From contig NC_081842.1 in NCBI RefSeq assembly GCF_963259705.1, forward strand, positions 180,424,349 to 180,488,348: 64,000 bases of DNA. The letters are read 5' to 3'. A program made the position numbers and the translations under genes. The DNA comes from Myotis daubentonii (taxonomy: Eukaryota; Chordata; Mammalia; Chiroptera; Vespertilionidae). Below, piece by piece: positions 23,064 through 39,080 of this stretch; position 1 is the stretch's first letter, and each line of letters starts with the position of its first letter. Below the pieces are notes generated by a model. That model was not told where the DNA came from. It saw only the letters and a program-made list of their open reading frames with translations, and did not search any database.

Positions 23064-24110
23064 TATCTCTAATCAGCATCTCTAATTTTCTTTCTAAGGA
23101 AAAACCAATTAATTGAACTATATATTCCAAAGAATTATGAACCCAAAAGGTTTTTTCCCTGCTAAGTTTATTTCCATATCTAAATCTGGTCTAATTTACA
23201 GCTTTTCATGTTTATGCATGAGGCCTGGAACACTGAGTAAAGGCTAGAAAAGAAAACAATACAGGAATACAAAAGAATCAGTCCTTGCTTTCAGGGAAAC
23301 AACCACCTGAGCCATCATTTAAATGTTCCAAGAGTCATGGGTCTCTAAACAGTCGTTCCGGCTCATGAAGAAGAGGATTCTGGAAAGCTGTCAAAAGAAC
23401 GTGTTCTTAAGAAAATACCTGAAAAAATGTTAGGTGAGAACAAAACACCTCTAAGACACGTGGCATGATAGGTAAAAGTAGGAGGCAATGAGTCATCCTG
23501 GCTGGTGTGCACTATATACCAGTAAAGGTCCCATTTGCAGTAACACCAGCAACCGCACTTTCCAAAGTTTCTCACACAAGAAATCCTTCATAGCAAGCCA
23601 CTAGCAGCTATTTTTTAATTCAAAATCTTAGCAAAACTTTTATTCTTTATTTCATCAACCACATGTAAAATACATGGCTCACCCTGTTTTTCTATTAGAA
23701 ATGTATTCAAATACTTTCTTAGCATATATTATAACCCAGGCATTCTAGCATATACAAAGACGAGGAAGACACTCTCTCTACCCTTATTTAGTTACAATTA
23801 AGAGAGAAAGATACACTGAAAAAAATCTCCATACAAAATGAGAAAGAAATAATAAAAGCATGAACAAAATGAGGAAAGCACAGAAGTGGAAGCAACTCAC
23901 ATTGCCTAGAGAAATCAGAAGTGGTTTCAAGGGAGGTCATATGTGAGCAACATTTTAAAGGATGAACAAAAATCTATCAGGTCAAAAAAGGCAGAAAAGG
24001 CATCAGATATGAAAGCATAAAATATATTTGAGGAACAAGGAGACATTCAATGTGGCTGAAGCACTGGTATGAGGGGCATAGTAGTGAGTGCAGGAAATGA
24101 GACTTTAGAA

Positions 24111-24322
24111 CAGTGGTTCTCAATCTTCTGGCCCTTTAAATACAGTTCCTCATGTTGTGACCCAACCATAAAATTATTTTCGTTGCTACTTCATAACTGT
24201 AATGTTGCTACTGTTATGAATCGTAATGTAAATATCTGATATGCAGGATGGTCTTAGGCGACCCCTGTGAAAGGGTCATTCAACCACCAAAGGGGTCGCT
24301 ACCCACAGGCTGAGAACTGCTG
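24111..24322 (+). mobile_element. SPIN-type hAT MITE, short form
   Basis: Same short structure as the copy at 13742 (212 bp). Termini 'cagtggttctcaatctt' and 'ggctgagaactgctg'. It is flanked by perfect 8-bp target duplications ctttagaa (24103-24110 and 24323-24330). Confidence 0.94.
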
Positions 24323-24564
24323 CTTTAGAAGAAGTGAGGAGAGCCTTACTATGAAGGGCCTAGTATGCTTTGCTACCTAAGCTAAAAAGTTTGGGAAACA
24401 ATCTGAAATATTTAAAAGATGAGTGCCATGATCAGATTTGTGTATTAAGAGAAGTAAAATTTATATAAACTGTTATAGAGCTCAGGATCAAGAAGGCATT
24501 CAATTAGTGGTACTACTGTTCTCAATACTAGAAAATGTACATAACAATAACAAAAATAGATTCA

Positions 24565-26563
<1,999 letters not shown>

Positions 26564-27424
26564 TTACCTGGTGCTAGATATTTCTAAAAGTAGAGAAAGG
26601 TGCATGAGGAAAATGTCAAGTCTTTAATGTTCATACATCATATTTTTCAAGTTATTATAAAAAGGAGTGGAAAGCATTTGTTAGACTAGAAGGAGACCAT
26701 TTCAGAGTGCTATTACACTATGACAAAAAAAAGCTAAAACATATCACACGTGTGATTGGAATGAAATTCCTTTTGTAAATACTGATTCACTTCACAAATA
26801 TGAGGTTATTCTAAAACTATATGAACTTTTCCAAACATAAAACTACCATAATATTGTTTACCCACTTCTACAGTTGAAAGAATAAAATAGAGACTATACT
26901 TTCAAAAGCCTTTTAAAAAAAATCTCTAGGTAGAAATCAGACAGGCTCCAGTTTAATAAAGATTATGTTCCAAAAGTTTTTAATCTGGAAAGCTTTAAAT
27001 TAAAAATAGAAAATATAATCAATTGAACCAAACATCTAGTTGAACTATAGTACTAAATGAATTCTGAGATTTAGAGAAGGAAGGGAAATAGTGAGATAAG
27101 TTTCCTGGTTTTTAGATTAAAGACAAGCTACTGACAAAATTTTTAAAACAGGCAGTGCTGACCTCTGGCACCCTGCCATCTCTCTTTCTATAATCTCGTA
27201 CTTCCTAATCCTTTTCCCAAAACATCCTGCACTTTAGCTTTTCCTTGCTCCTGACAAAAACTCCTCTTGTTTTGTCAAGTGGGAGATGTTACCCGGGCCC
27301 CCGGGCACCGCCCCCTGGATTCACAGGACTACAAAGCTCCAGAACTGCATGCAAACTTCCATGTGCCTCCTGGTAAGTGCATTCATCAAAGTGTCCCTAT
27401 TTTCAAAGGAGCTGTGATTCCCCC

Positions 27425-27426
<2 letters not shown>

Positions 27427-27479
<53 letters not shown>
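27427..27479. repeat. (CA)n microsatellite
   Basis: About 25 uninterrupted AC units. Confidence 0.98.
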
Positions 27480-27481
<2 letters not shown>

Positions 27482-27564
27482 ACTTCAGGTTCCTTAGGAA
27501 GAAATGCAGATTGAATGGGTTTATCTTGATCCTACCCCTCTAACGTCTCTAAAAGTAGCTGCTG

Positions 27565-27690
27565 CACATAGACACCAGGGGGGCAGAAGGGGGAGGGAAT
27601 GGGGGGATAAGGACACATAGGTAATACCTTAATCAATAAAGAAAAAAAAATTAATAAAATAAATAAATAATTTAAAAAATTTAAAAGTAT
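27565..27690 (+). mobile_element. L1 3' end fragment
   Basis: Short piece of L1 3' UTR: 'gggggataaggacacatagg' then 'taataccttaatcaataaag' and an A-rich tail with AAT units. Confidence 0.7.
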
Positions 27691-27699
27691 CTGCTGCAT

Positions 27700-27955
27700 T
27701 TTTTACATTTATTTATTTATTTTTAGTTATTGAATTTATTGGGGTGACACTGGTTAATAAAATTATATAGGTTTTAGGTATACAATTCTATAAGTCATCG
27801 GTATATTGTATTGTGTGTTCACCACTCCAAGTCAAATATCCTTCTTTCACTATTTCTCCCCTCTTTACACTCTTCTACCTCCCCCACTCCTCTTTCCTTC
27901 TGGTAATCACCATATTGTTGTCTGTGTCTATGAGAATGTGGGGGTTTTTTTGCAT
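27700..27955 (-). mobile_element. L1 3' end fragment, antisense
   Basis: On the minus strand it reads through 'ggtggtgaac'-type sequence to 'tataattttattaaccagtg' and 'tcaccccaataaattcaata', a common L1 3' end in laurasiatherian genomes. The A-rich tail is the ttatttattt tract at 27709. Confidence 0.7.
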
Positions 27956-27967
27956 TTTTTAAAAGCA

Positions 27968-28709
27968 TCTATAATAATAAAAGTGTAATATGCTAATTAG
28001 ACCAGGCAGCCAAACGACCTTTCAGACATCATTCCAGACCGTCTTCTGGACAAAGCCACAGAGGCAGGGGCAGAGGCAGAGGTGGTTAGGGGGCAATCAG
28101 GCAGGCAGGCAGAGTGGTTAGGGGCAATCAGGCAGGCAGACAGAGTGGTTAGGGGCAATCAGGCAGGCAGGCAAGCAGTTAAGGGCGATCAGGCAGGCAA
28201 ATGAGTGGTTAGGGGTGATCAGGCAGGCAGGCGAGCAGTTAAGGGTGATCAGGCAGGCAGGCAGAGTGGTTAGGGGCGATCAGGCAGTAGGCGAGTGGTT
28301 AGGGGTCATCAGGCAGGCAGGCAAGCAGTTAAGGGCGATCAGGCAGGCAGGCAGGGTGGTTAGGGGTGATCAGGCAGGAGGCGAGTGGTTAGGGGGGATC
28401 AGGAAGGCAGGCGAGCAGTTAAGGGCGATCAGGCAGGCAGGCGCGCAGTTAGGGAGATAAGGCAGGCAGGCGAGCAATTAGGGGTGATCAGGCAGGCAGG
28501 CAGGCAAACGGTTAGGAGCCAGCAGTCCCAGATTGCGAGAGGGATGTCCGACTGCCAATTTAGGCACTGGCTCGATCCCGCAGGAATCCCTGTGGGATTG
28601 AGCCTAAATTGGCAGTCTGACATCCCCCAAGGGGTCCCAGATTGCGAGAGAGTGCAGGCCAGGTTAAGCCCCTGTGCCCTTGCACGAGTTTCGTGCACCG
28701 GGCCTCTAG
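27968..28709 (+). mobile_element. HeliBat-type Helitron with internal minisatellite
   Basis: Starts TCTATAATAATAAAAGTG after A27967 and ends with hairpin 'gtgcacgaaactcgtgc'-type sequence and gggcctCTAG before T. The centre (about 28085-28510) is a tandem array of units of roughly 30 bp built on 'ggttaggggcgatcaggcag' with variable GGCA repeats. It lies 149 bp from the exon 4 donor of PRKAA2, in antisense to the gene. Confidence 0.92.
28085..28510. repeat. Minisatellite inside the Helitron
   Basis: Tandem units 'gagtggttaggggcaatcag' or 'gagcagttaagggcgatcag' joined by (GGCA)2-3. Units alternate between the agtggttagg and agcagttaag types. Accounts for the RQAG-repeat open frames here. Confidence 0.92.
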
Positions 28710-28853
28710 TGTTTAAATAAACAGACCAAGCAAGCTACTGTGGAGGCTGTACAACTAATCCCTTTTCACAGCACAGGGCTTTACAACGTTGAAATTGAAA
28801 GCTCCTATTTCTTTAAGAATTGTTACCGACATTTCTGAACAACCCTGGAGTCA

Positions 28854-29694
<841 letters not shown>

Positions 29695-32600
29695 TTAAAT
29701 AAAAATATTACTTTAACCAAAATCAATCTGTACATCTTTTCTTGCTACAATTTTATATTCCAATGTTTTATAATATTTTAAGATGGCAACAGGTTTATAA
29801 TGTTATCAAAATAATCAGAGAACTATAAACATAGAGCTTAACAAAATTCAACTAACTTTCAAGGCTTATGGACTTACCTCCAGTCCTCCCTTTCATGTTT
29901 ACAAAATCTTTAAAATCCTTCAATATGCAACAGCTGAGTTAAGCATTAATTTTTCCACTTAAACAAAAACGTGTTTACAGTCTATGGAGATCAGGTATCA
30001 TAAGTAAAAAGTATTCTTGGAAAGGTTAAATGACACCACAGGAATAAAATCAACAAAATCCAGAAAATGGACAAGTGACCCTTTATTCAACATTAAAATA
30101 GAAAGGGAAAGTTATAGATTAAAAATAACTCAAGAGACATATTGACCAATTACACTATATACACTTCTTTTGATTCTGATTCAAACAAACCAACTTTAAC
30201 AGTCATTTATGAAACCATTAATAAAGTCTGAACACTAGCTGGATGGCTGATTTGTAGTTATTATAATAAACTGTATTTAAGTTATAAAAGTAAAAAAAGG
30301 CTTTATTTCCCAGAATAAAGAATTTGAAGGTTAAGAACATAATATTTGGGATTTGCTCAAAATAATTTAGGGTGGGAGAAGTGGGGAGAAGCAGATAAAA
30401 CACTACACTGACAACTGTTGAAGCTGAATAAGAGATACATGAGGCTGTGACACTTTACTTTGTATACATTTAAAATTTTCCATAATAAAAATTTGAATAG
30501 ATGTATGTATTTATGCATGAAATTTTATTATTTATTTATTTATTTATTTATTGGCACTCAAAGCTTAGCACATTTAAAAAAAATAATAAAAGCCTTAGCT
30601 CTATTTGACAAAATAAGATTTTTCCTGAAAACTACAACTTCCCCCTACCCCGCGCACAATTTTACAAAAGTGAAAACAAGTAAAATATAACATTGACGTT
30701 TTAACTGACGGTTACATTTAACACCAATAAAGAAATAATTGTTCTGCTTTTTAAAGAGGTTTGCTTTGTTTATGAAGGATTATCTACAAGCTGGTTAATC
30801 GTGAGCAACATCTAATTTACACTGAGTTACTATTTAAGGCCACTAAGTATAGATGTATAGTTTTTGCAAGGCTTAAAGGCACCCAGTGGAAAGCACAAGT
30901 AGGAGCTGAAAAGAGGTCCAGATGCCACCTTTTAAGCAGGATACCTTGACACGGGATATGGCAGAAACCGGGGAACCTTCTGGTAATTAGTCCACCCGGA
31001 TGGAGCACCTTTTATTAAAGTGGTTCTGGTTACTATTCCCTGTTAAAGAGGAAGGGGAAATGGCCAGGAAATTGATGATCTAACTGCACACTATACATTT
31101 TAAGAGAGGACACTTGGAAAAAGTAAAGTATTAAAGCTATAGTATTGAAAATGACAGGTTTTCACAATAAATCTTTCATCTTTGGGATAAGAAATTACAA
31201 AGTATCCCGCTTTATATAAAATAAACTAGTATGACTGTGCAATGATGTTGAGACTATTTCAAATGAGCTATGGAAAGGAAATTTTACCGAGAATTCTCAA
31301 AGCCATCCTATACCAGTAAAAGCCAACTTATGAGAGGCATCCTAGCAAGCACCAAACTCTAACTGAATAAAACAAATAGTATACAGCAGGAGCACCTGCT
31401 ATGTCACTTTGCTGTAGGCTAATCTGATTTATTAACAGAATTCTCAATCACTGTTCTGCTCTGTACATCTTTGGGGCATAAAAGAAAAGAAGGCATACAA
31501 CTCTAATAAATGTAACTGCTAATTCCTCCAAGTATATCACAAGATCTTTAATAGCTACTTTTGGATTTTACTACTTCATGAAACTTCTAACTCTACAGCA
31601 GCCACTATCCACACCAAAGGCCAATCTAGAGCAACAGAAACCACGGCTATCATTACTGAGCACTTACTGTGTGTGCCAGACTAATGGCCACACTGAATGT
31701 TTACTGAGTACCTACCATAGGTTGAATAAAATAAAGACTAAAAGAAGCAGACAGGCAAAAGCATCTCTACTAAATTAGAAAGTATTGATCTTTCGACCAG
31801 TTAAAATAAAGTTTCTCTAAGAACTATGGAGGAAAGAAAAACACGGACAAAAATTAATCCAACAAATTCTAGTTCACGGAAAAGTTTGAAGTTTCCTTTC
31901 AATCCTGTTTACTCCTCTGAATTTTCTCCAAGTGATTATTACGCCCACCCCCAAATTGAGTTAATGGAGAAAGCATGGAATAAATATCCTTCATTCTTGG
32001 TATTTAGTTTTCAAACTTTCTTCCCAATTCTAGAGGCCCATTCTGTAACAAGGAAACTATTCTTGGCAGCTAGTTCAAAACTCCACAAAACAAACAAAAC
32101 TAACAGGATCAGGTCTCTCTCCTTGTTTACATCACTAACATTATTAGAGGTTAAGTTAATAACTTGTTCTGTAGCAAGAATACATGAGAGTGCTTTTTTC
32201 TGTTTTAATTCAGATCCATAATTAAGAGGCAGTGTAGCTGAATGGATTAATAAGCTCAAGGCAGGAAGCCAGAAGCTTTAAACTTCAAATTCACCTCTGC
32301 CAACCCTGAGAACATTCTATAACTCCTGCAACAAAACAAAATACCAAACAATTAAATAGCTCTAAACCAGAATGAGATAGTCAAACCAATATTAAACACT
32401 TAACAAATAATTACAGAAACTGAGGTAAGAAAACACTGGTAAATATGACAGCAAAAATAAATCCTCAGGACCGCTGCAACTGCTTACTGACAAAATCTGA
32501 TTTTATCAGCACAGAAAGTAGGACTCATACTCTAAAGAGGGCAAAATTTCCTGGGGGTCTTTCAGGGTTGTTGGCATTCTAAGTCACACGGTCAAGAAAC

Positions 32601-32864
32601 AAGGCAAATACAGAGATTGCTTTCCTTTCTCCACTCTCACTCTGGCATGAGATACATTTGGTCTGGCTTCCTAGCTCTTTCCTCTAATAGAAAGTAGCTA
32701 CTCAGCAAGGAAGAACGAAGAGCTATCAGTAACTAGAATAAAGTCATTATTAACATGGAGTCAAAAGTACATATGAACTATTTCAGTTAGCTGAAAACTA
32801 CTCAGAATCATGAAAGAGAACTGGAATCATCAGCTCATAGGTTGCCAACTCCTGCTTTGGGCCA

Positions 32865-32990
32865 GTGCACATTAAACACTAGGCATTATACCATTTAGTC
32901 CTCAAATAACACCATGAGGCATCCCATTTTTAAATTAAGGAAACAAACAGTGGGAGAGGTGAGTCACTGGGCTCACAGGTTGTATTTTAA
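32865..32990 (-). repeat. MIR remnant
   Basis: Reads 'tttagtcctcaaataacacc' then 'aaattaaggaaacaaacagt', the antisense MIR pattern. Confidence 0.6.
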
Positions 32991-33719
32991 CTCTTAGGAT
33001 AATCTTTAAAATCCTGTATATACATATTCTGAATCACCTAGAATATAGGTCCCGGAGGATAACCTTATAATCAAGTACTGCCATGCAATTTCAGGGGCCT
33101 CATTTCTTGTTTATATTTATGATCGAGTGAACTCCAAGTGAAGATCAAATGACACTGAAGTGGTTGGGAACTTAGTCAACACAAGTTACCCAATGGCACA
33201 CCAAACCCAAGAAAAGCCTTCTCTGAACAGTCAGCAGCATGCTCTTGCTGTTGATGAGATGCACTGAATGGCCGCCATCATTGAATATAGCTCGTGATAA
33301 CAAAGACTAAATGCATGTTCCAAATCCCAGCAATAAAAGGGTCAGCCACTGATTTAGGATTTCAAGAATGTTACTGGTTAGTTTCCTGTTGTTTCCATAC
33401 TTCAAACTTAGTGGCTGAAAATAACAAAAATGGAATTTCTTATAATTTTGTAGGTTAGAAGCCTGACATATGTCTCACTGGACTAAAATCAAGGTGTCAA
33501 GAGAGCTGCATGCATTGCCTTCTGGAGGCTCTAGGGAGAAATCCATTACTTTGTATCTTCCAACTTTTAGAGATCGCCTGCATTCCTTATCTCATGGCCC
33601 CTTTCTTCTGTCTTCAAAGCCAAAAACAGCCAGTGAGTCCTTCTCACAGCTTATTCCTCTGACCTTATTTCCATCCTAAAATCTCTCTCACTTTTTTGAT
33701 GCCCTCACCTACTTTTTTT

Positions 33720-33810
33720 AAAATATATTTTTATTGATTTCAGAGAAGAAGGAGGAGGGAGGGAGGGAGAGAGGGAGGGAGGGAGGGAGGGAGGGAGGGA
33801 GAGAGGGAGG

Positions 33811-33870
<60 letters not shown>

Positions 33871-34021
33871 TCAATGAGAGAGAATCACTGACCGGCTGCC
33901 TCCTGCACACTTCACATTGGGGATCGAGCCCATAACCTGGGCATGTGTCCTGACCAGGAATCAAACTGTGACCTCCTGGTTCATAGGTTAGCTCTTAGTC
34001 ACTGAGCCACACTGGCTAGGC
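33720..34021 (-). mobile_element. Ves SINE, antisense, with long purine tract
   Basis: Complement of a Ves: 'ttttattgatttcagagaag' (3' side), then GGGA and GA repeats (33743-33867), 'gaccggctgcctcctgcac', 'gaccaggaatcaaactgtga' and 'cactggctagg' (5' head). The purine tract is an expansion of the CT-rich segment of the SINE. Confidence 0.93.
33743..33867. repeat. (GGGA)n/(GA)n tract
   Basis: About 120 bp of uninterrupted purines on the + strand, a mirror-repeat type able to form triplex DNA. It lies in intron 2. Confidence 0.95.
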
Positions 34022-35001
34022 TCCCTCTTCTACTTTTAAGAACCACTGTGATTACATTGGGCCCATCTAGATAAGCCAGGAAAATCTCCTTATTTTAAGG
34101 TCAGCTGACTGGCAACCTTTTATTTATGGACAAGTTGCTGATACTCTTTAGATGTGCAATATCCTTATCTATAAAATGAAGATAGTAATACCTTCCTTAT
34201 AGGCTTAACTTGAAGATGAAGTGAAATTATATACGTAAAATGTTCAATATAAATTATTCTTAATAAGTGTAATACTTATTTTATAAAACTCTAACCAAGC
34301 TTTGAGATGAAAAACAAAGACAATTTTCAGTGTTTAACATACCACATTTTCTCAGTAAACATGAAACTACAACTTCAGGTGATTTAAAGGAATATTTAAT
34401 GTCTAAATTTTTTATGGGTCTAGTTGATTTTCAATTATATTTCAATTTAACTAATTAGCTTATTTATTCATCTCTAATATATGATTATTTTAAGTTTGTA
34501 ACGTGTCTTATCCCCCCAAAATTCACGTGCTTCTCTGAAGAGCTTTACTACGGTAATTAAAATAATATTGTTGTTTTGCAAATAATACACTATGGTAGAT
34601 AACCTTTAACAGTTACTTTCTACCTTTTCCAAAAAGAAAATACCCAGATACATTCATGAAAATTAACTAGTAAAAATTACAAAATGAATCTAGGAATATC
34701 AAAGTCCTAAAAGAATTTCAAAATGAATACTAGAAATGAGTCAACTTCCAAGGCTACACTCAAATCTTGAAAACAGTACCAATTTTGAAACAATAACTTC
34801 TAATTTTAAACCAAAAGTATGCAAAAAAACAAAACAAAAAATTAATGGAGCTTAAATACTTGCTCAATATAAATATGAAAAGAAGTGTTTTATGAAAGAT
34901 TAATTATAGACAACTATTTATAAATTCATAAATAGTATCTCAAGACAGTTTCTCTTTTGTTTTATTGGGTACAAAAATACTTACAGTTTAAAAAGTACTT
35001 A

Positions 35002-35205
<204 letters not shown>

Positions 35206-35239
35206 TTACTCATATATACCACTTTTACATCATGTATGG

Positions 35240-35385
35240 CATAGAACGGATGTTCTCCCTTTTCACTTCCATCCCTTCTACTAGACATGCACTCCTTGAG
35301 GACAGAAACTGTACCTGAGTCTCGGCACCTAGCACAGAGATGTTCACCAAATATTTATGGAAAGGATTACTGAATTCTATCTTCC
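35240..35385 (+). repeat. L2 LINE 3' end
   Basis: Contains 'gcactccttgaggacagaaa' then 'tcggcacctagcacagagat' and 'caccaaatatttatgg', the standard L2 3' end pattern. Confidence 0.7.
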
Positions 35386-35844
35386 TACATAAAAATATAA
35401 TCACATTTGGAACACCCTGGATAGAACAGAATTCACTATGTTTTGTTAATCACTTTTTTCTCCTCTTCTGGTTGCCAGCCATTGTATTATAGAAGAGTAT
35501 GTGATTGCTATAAAATGAAATAACTAGCTTCATTACTGTTCCCTCAGAAAATTCACGTGTAGCCCCTTTTTTGGCCTTTTCCACAAAGCCTTTCCCTATT
35601 GGAAGAAATCCAACATTCCTCCCCCCCCCCCCTTATTTGATGGAAGCTCTACTTCTTTCAAATCCTCATGGTATGTTCATAAATATCATGTGTCCTTTAT
35701 CATTTTTAGGCTATTATAAGTATTTCTGGTCACACACAGCCGATATGCCAGAAACCAAGTAGTCGGGTAACATTCGCTCCTACATATTTCTTGGAGTCAA
35801 GTTTCAAATAATTATGACAAATATGTAAATAATGATATGTGACA

Positions 35845-36020
35845 ATGACATTTATTGTTTATTATGTACTAAATGTTATTTTAAGTGCTAAATGCCCTAC
35901 TCACTCAATATACTATTATCCTCCATTAAAAGGGTGAGAAACCTGAAACAAAGAGAAGTTAAATAGATAACTTATCCAAGGTGGCATAGTAAACATGTGA
36001 TCATAGTAAACACAGTGGTA
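35845..36020 (-). repeat. MIR remnant
   Basis: Reads 'ttatcctccattaaaagggt' and 'gaagttaaatagataactta' with 'tccaaggtggcatagta', the antisense MIR core. Confidence 0.65.
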
Positions 36021-36372
36021 GCAAACATGTGATCTCAAACTGACTTCAGTTCAGAGGCAGCATGTTTCACCATAACATAATAATGCCCCCATCAGAGCAA
36101 TCCAAGTATGTAAGGGGTTAACCTAGGAAGGAGGTTAACCTTCTTGTCACACTAGAGATTATTTTGATGTGTACAACTTTTCAAGCAAAAAATTGTCTCA
36201 AAATCATTAATGAAGACTGAAAGTTACTTTACCTGCATATAAAACAAACAAATTGGGAAAAATCAAGTTCAAGTAACCTAACTTACTAGCATTACAAAAT
36301 ATGTTCCAGGACTCCAGGAAAACATTGTCAATTTCAGGGACAGTCTACTCTACTCAACAAAGATAACCTAAA

Positions 36373-36726
36373 CTAGAGGCCCGGTGCACGAATTCGTGCA
36401 CCAGTGGAGTCCCTCAGCCTGGCCTGTGGGGATAGGGCCAAAACCGGTTCTTCAACATCCCCCGAGGGGTCCCAGATTGTGAGAGAGCAGTACTTGGGTG
36501 ATGCACCCCAGAATTGAGCTCCCTCCTCTCTAGTTCCAGGTGCATCACTCGAGAACCACAGTTGCCAAGTCACTGCATCTCAGCAGTTCCTGTGTTGACC
36601 GTCTGCCCCCTGGTGGTCAGTGCATGTCATAGCTACTGGTCGGAACATCTGCCCCCTGGTGTTCATTGTGCGTCATAGCTACCAGTCGGATGGTCAGACG
36701 GTCACTTAGGCTTTTATATTCATAGA
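36373..36726 (-). mobile_element. HeliBat-type Helitron (minus)
   Basis: On the minus strand it starts TCTATGAATATAAAAGCC and ends with hairpin 'gtgcacgaattcgtgcac' and CTAG; host bases are A36372 and T36727. It carries CTGCCCCCTGGTGG at 36603-36616 (perfect CTCF-core-like match on the minus strand) and a one-mismatch copy at 36649-36662. Confidence 0.94.
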
Positions 36727-37107
36727 TGGTTTGTTGTTGCCTGGGTTGTTTATTCTTAACCTTTGGTAACTTTATAATACCCAAACATTTGTCTGGGTGG
36801 CTTAACAAGTATGTCTCTTTCCTCAAATCTTTGATAGCATCAGTAAAAGTAACCAGTGCTGCAATCTCCTCATCTGTACAACAGGGAAGAAGAGTTTAAT
36901 TATTCCATTCCCATCTGATAATTAAAATTACTATCTATTGAGAATATATGTGGTCTTTCCAGATCAAAGAAGTAAGGCCAAGGACTCTAACAATCAAATG
37001 TATAGGTGTTTTGTTTTTTAAGGTCATATGCTTAAACTGAAAAACAAGGAAACCAAAAAGTGAATGACTGCACTCAGAAAATAATAAAATAATAAAGACT
37101 TACTTTG

Positions 37108-39080
37108 TCAACAAATTTGATAAAGTTGCAGGACACAAAGTCAATATTCAAAAATCAGTTGCATTTCTAAATGCTAACAATAAACTATCAGAAGGAGAAA
37201 TTAAGAAAAAATCCCATTCACCACTGCATCAAAAAAAAAAAAAATACTTAGGAATAAATTTAACCAAGGAGGAGAAAGAGTTATACACTGAAAGCTATAA
37301 AATACTGGTAAAAAATGAAAACGACAAATAAATGGAAAGATGTTCCATGTCCATGGATTGAAAAATTAATATTGTGAAAATTTCCATACTACCCAATGGA
37401 ACCTGCAGATTTAATGCAATCCATTTTCACAGAAATAGAAAAAAAAAACCTGAAATTCGTATGGAACCATAAAAGACCCTGAATAGTCAAAGCAATCTTG
37501 AGAAAGAAGAACAAAGTTGGAGGAATTTTACTTCCTGATTTCAAACAATATTACAGATATAGTAATCAAAATAGTATGGTATTGCATAAAAATAGCCACA
37601 TAAATCAATGAAATAGAAACTCCAGAAGTAAACCCATGCATATATAGTATTTAATTTATGACGAAGGAGTAAAAATTATACCATGGGGAAAGGACAGTCT
37701 CTTCAACACATTGTGCTGCAAAAACTGGACAGCTACACACAAAAGAATGAAAGTGGACCCTCATCAAACACATTACACAAAAACCAATTAAAAATGGATT
37801 AAAAACTTAAATTTAAGACCCAAAACTTTAAAAGGTCTAGAAGAAAATAGAGGGGTAAACCTCTTGACATTAGTCTTAGCAATGTGTTTTGGTTTTTTCT
37901 TAGTTTGATAACAAAAGCAAAGGCAACGAAAGCAAAAATAAACAAGTGGGACTAAATTAAAGAACCACACAGCAAATCAAACCATTAACACAATAAAAAG
38001 GCACCTCACCTAATGAATGTGAAAAAGTATCTGCAAATCACATACTGATAAGGGGCTATGAATTCACACAAGTCAATAGCAAAAAATACAAATTCCATTA
38101 AAAACTGGGCAAAGGAACTGAATAAACTTTTTTCCTTACAAGACATACAAATGGTCAACATATACATGGAAAGGCACTCAACATCACTAACCATTAGGGA
38201 AATGCAAATAAAAACCACAGTGATATTACCTCAGACCTGTTGAAATGGCTATCATCAAAAGACAAGTGTTTAAAGGATGTGACAAAAAGGGAATCCTCAT
38301 ACACAATTGGTGGGGGTGTAAACTGGTACAGCCACAGTGAAAAAACAGAATGGAAGTTCCTCAAAATATTAAAAACAGATGTAACTAACATATGATCCAA
38401 CAATCCTACTTCTGGGTGGCTATTGAAAAGAAATGAAAACAGGATATAAAAAAATAGTCTGCACTCCCATATTCATTGCAGCATTATTCACAATGTCCAA
38501 GATATGGGAACTATCCAAGTGTCCTGTCCATCAGTGAATAAATGAATAAAAATGATGAGGTATGTACATATACAATGGACTATTATTTAGTCATAAGGAA
38601 GAAGGAAATCCTGTTTGCACCAATATGGATGGACCTTGAGGGCATTATACTAAGTGAAATAAGCCAGACAGAGAAAGACAAATACCACATGTTATCACTT
38701 ATATGTGAAATCTAAAGAAAAAAAAGTCGAACTCATAGAAAGAGTCAAAAAGTGGTTGCCAGGGGCTCTGGGGTGGGGAAAATAGGGGAAAATTGGTGAA
38801 AAGACAAAAACTTTCAGCTATAAGATAAATAAGATCTGTAGTTCTAATGTAAAACATAGTGAATATAGTTGATAACCTGTATTATATAATTAAAATTTGC
38901 TAAGAGAGAACTAAAATGTTCTCACAAAAATATGTATATAAATATGTGAGGTGATGCGTGTGTTAATTAACTAGTTGGAAGGATCCTTTCACGATGTATA
39001 CATATATCAACTAATCATAATGTACCTTTTAAATATCTTATAATTTTATCAATTATACTTCAATAAACCTACAATTTAAT
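37108..39080 (+). mobile_element. L1 retrotransposon 3' half, degenerate
   Basis: LINE-1 ORF2 and 3' UTR in the + orientation: 'aaagttgcaggacacaaagt', 'catagaaagagtcaaaaagt', 'ctacttctgggtggctattg' and 'atttagtcataaggaagaag', finishing with 'caattatacttcaataaacc'. It is older than the 8608 copy and has many stops. Confidence 0.88.

Noticed and set aside
31826..32221. A 131-residue open frame in intron 2
   Set aside because: AT-rich composition, no recognisable domain, and overlapping minus-strand frame; probably chance.
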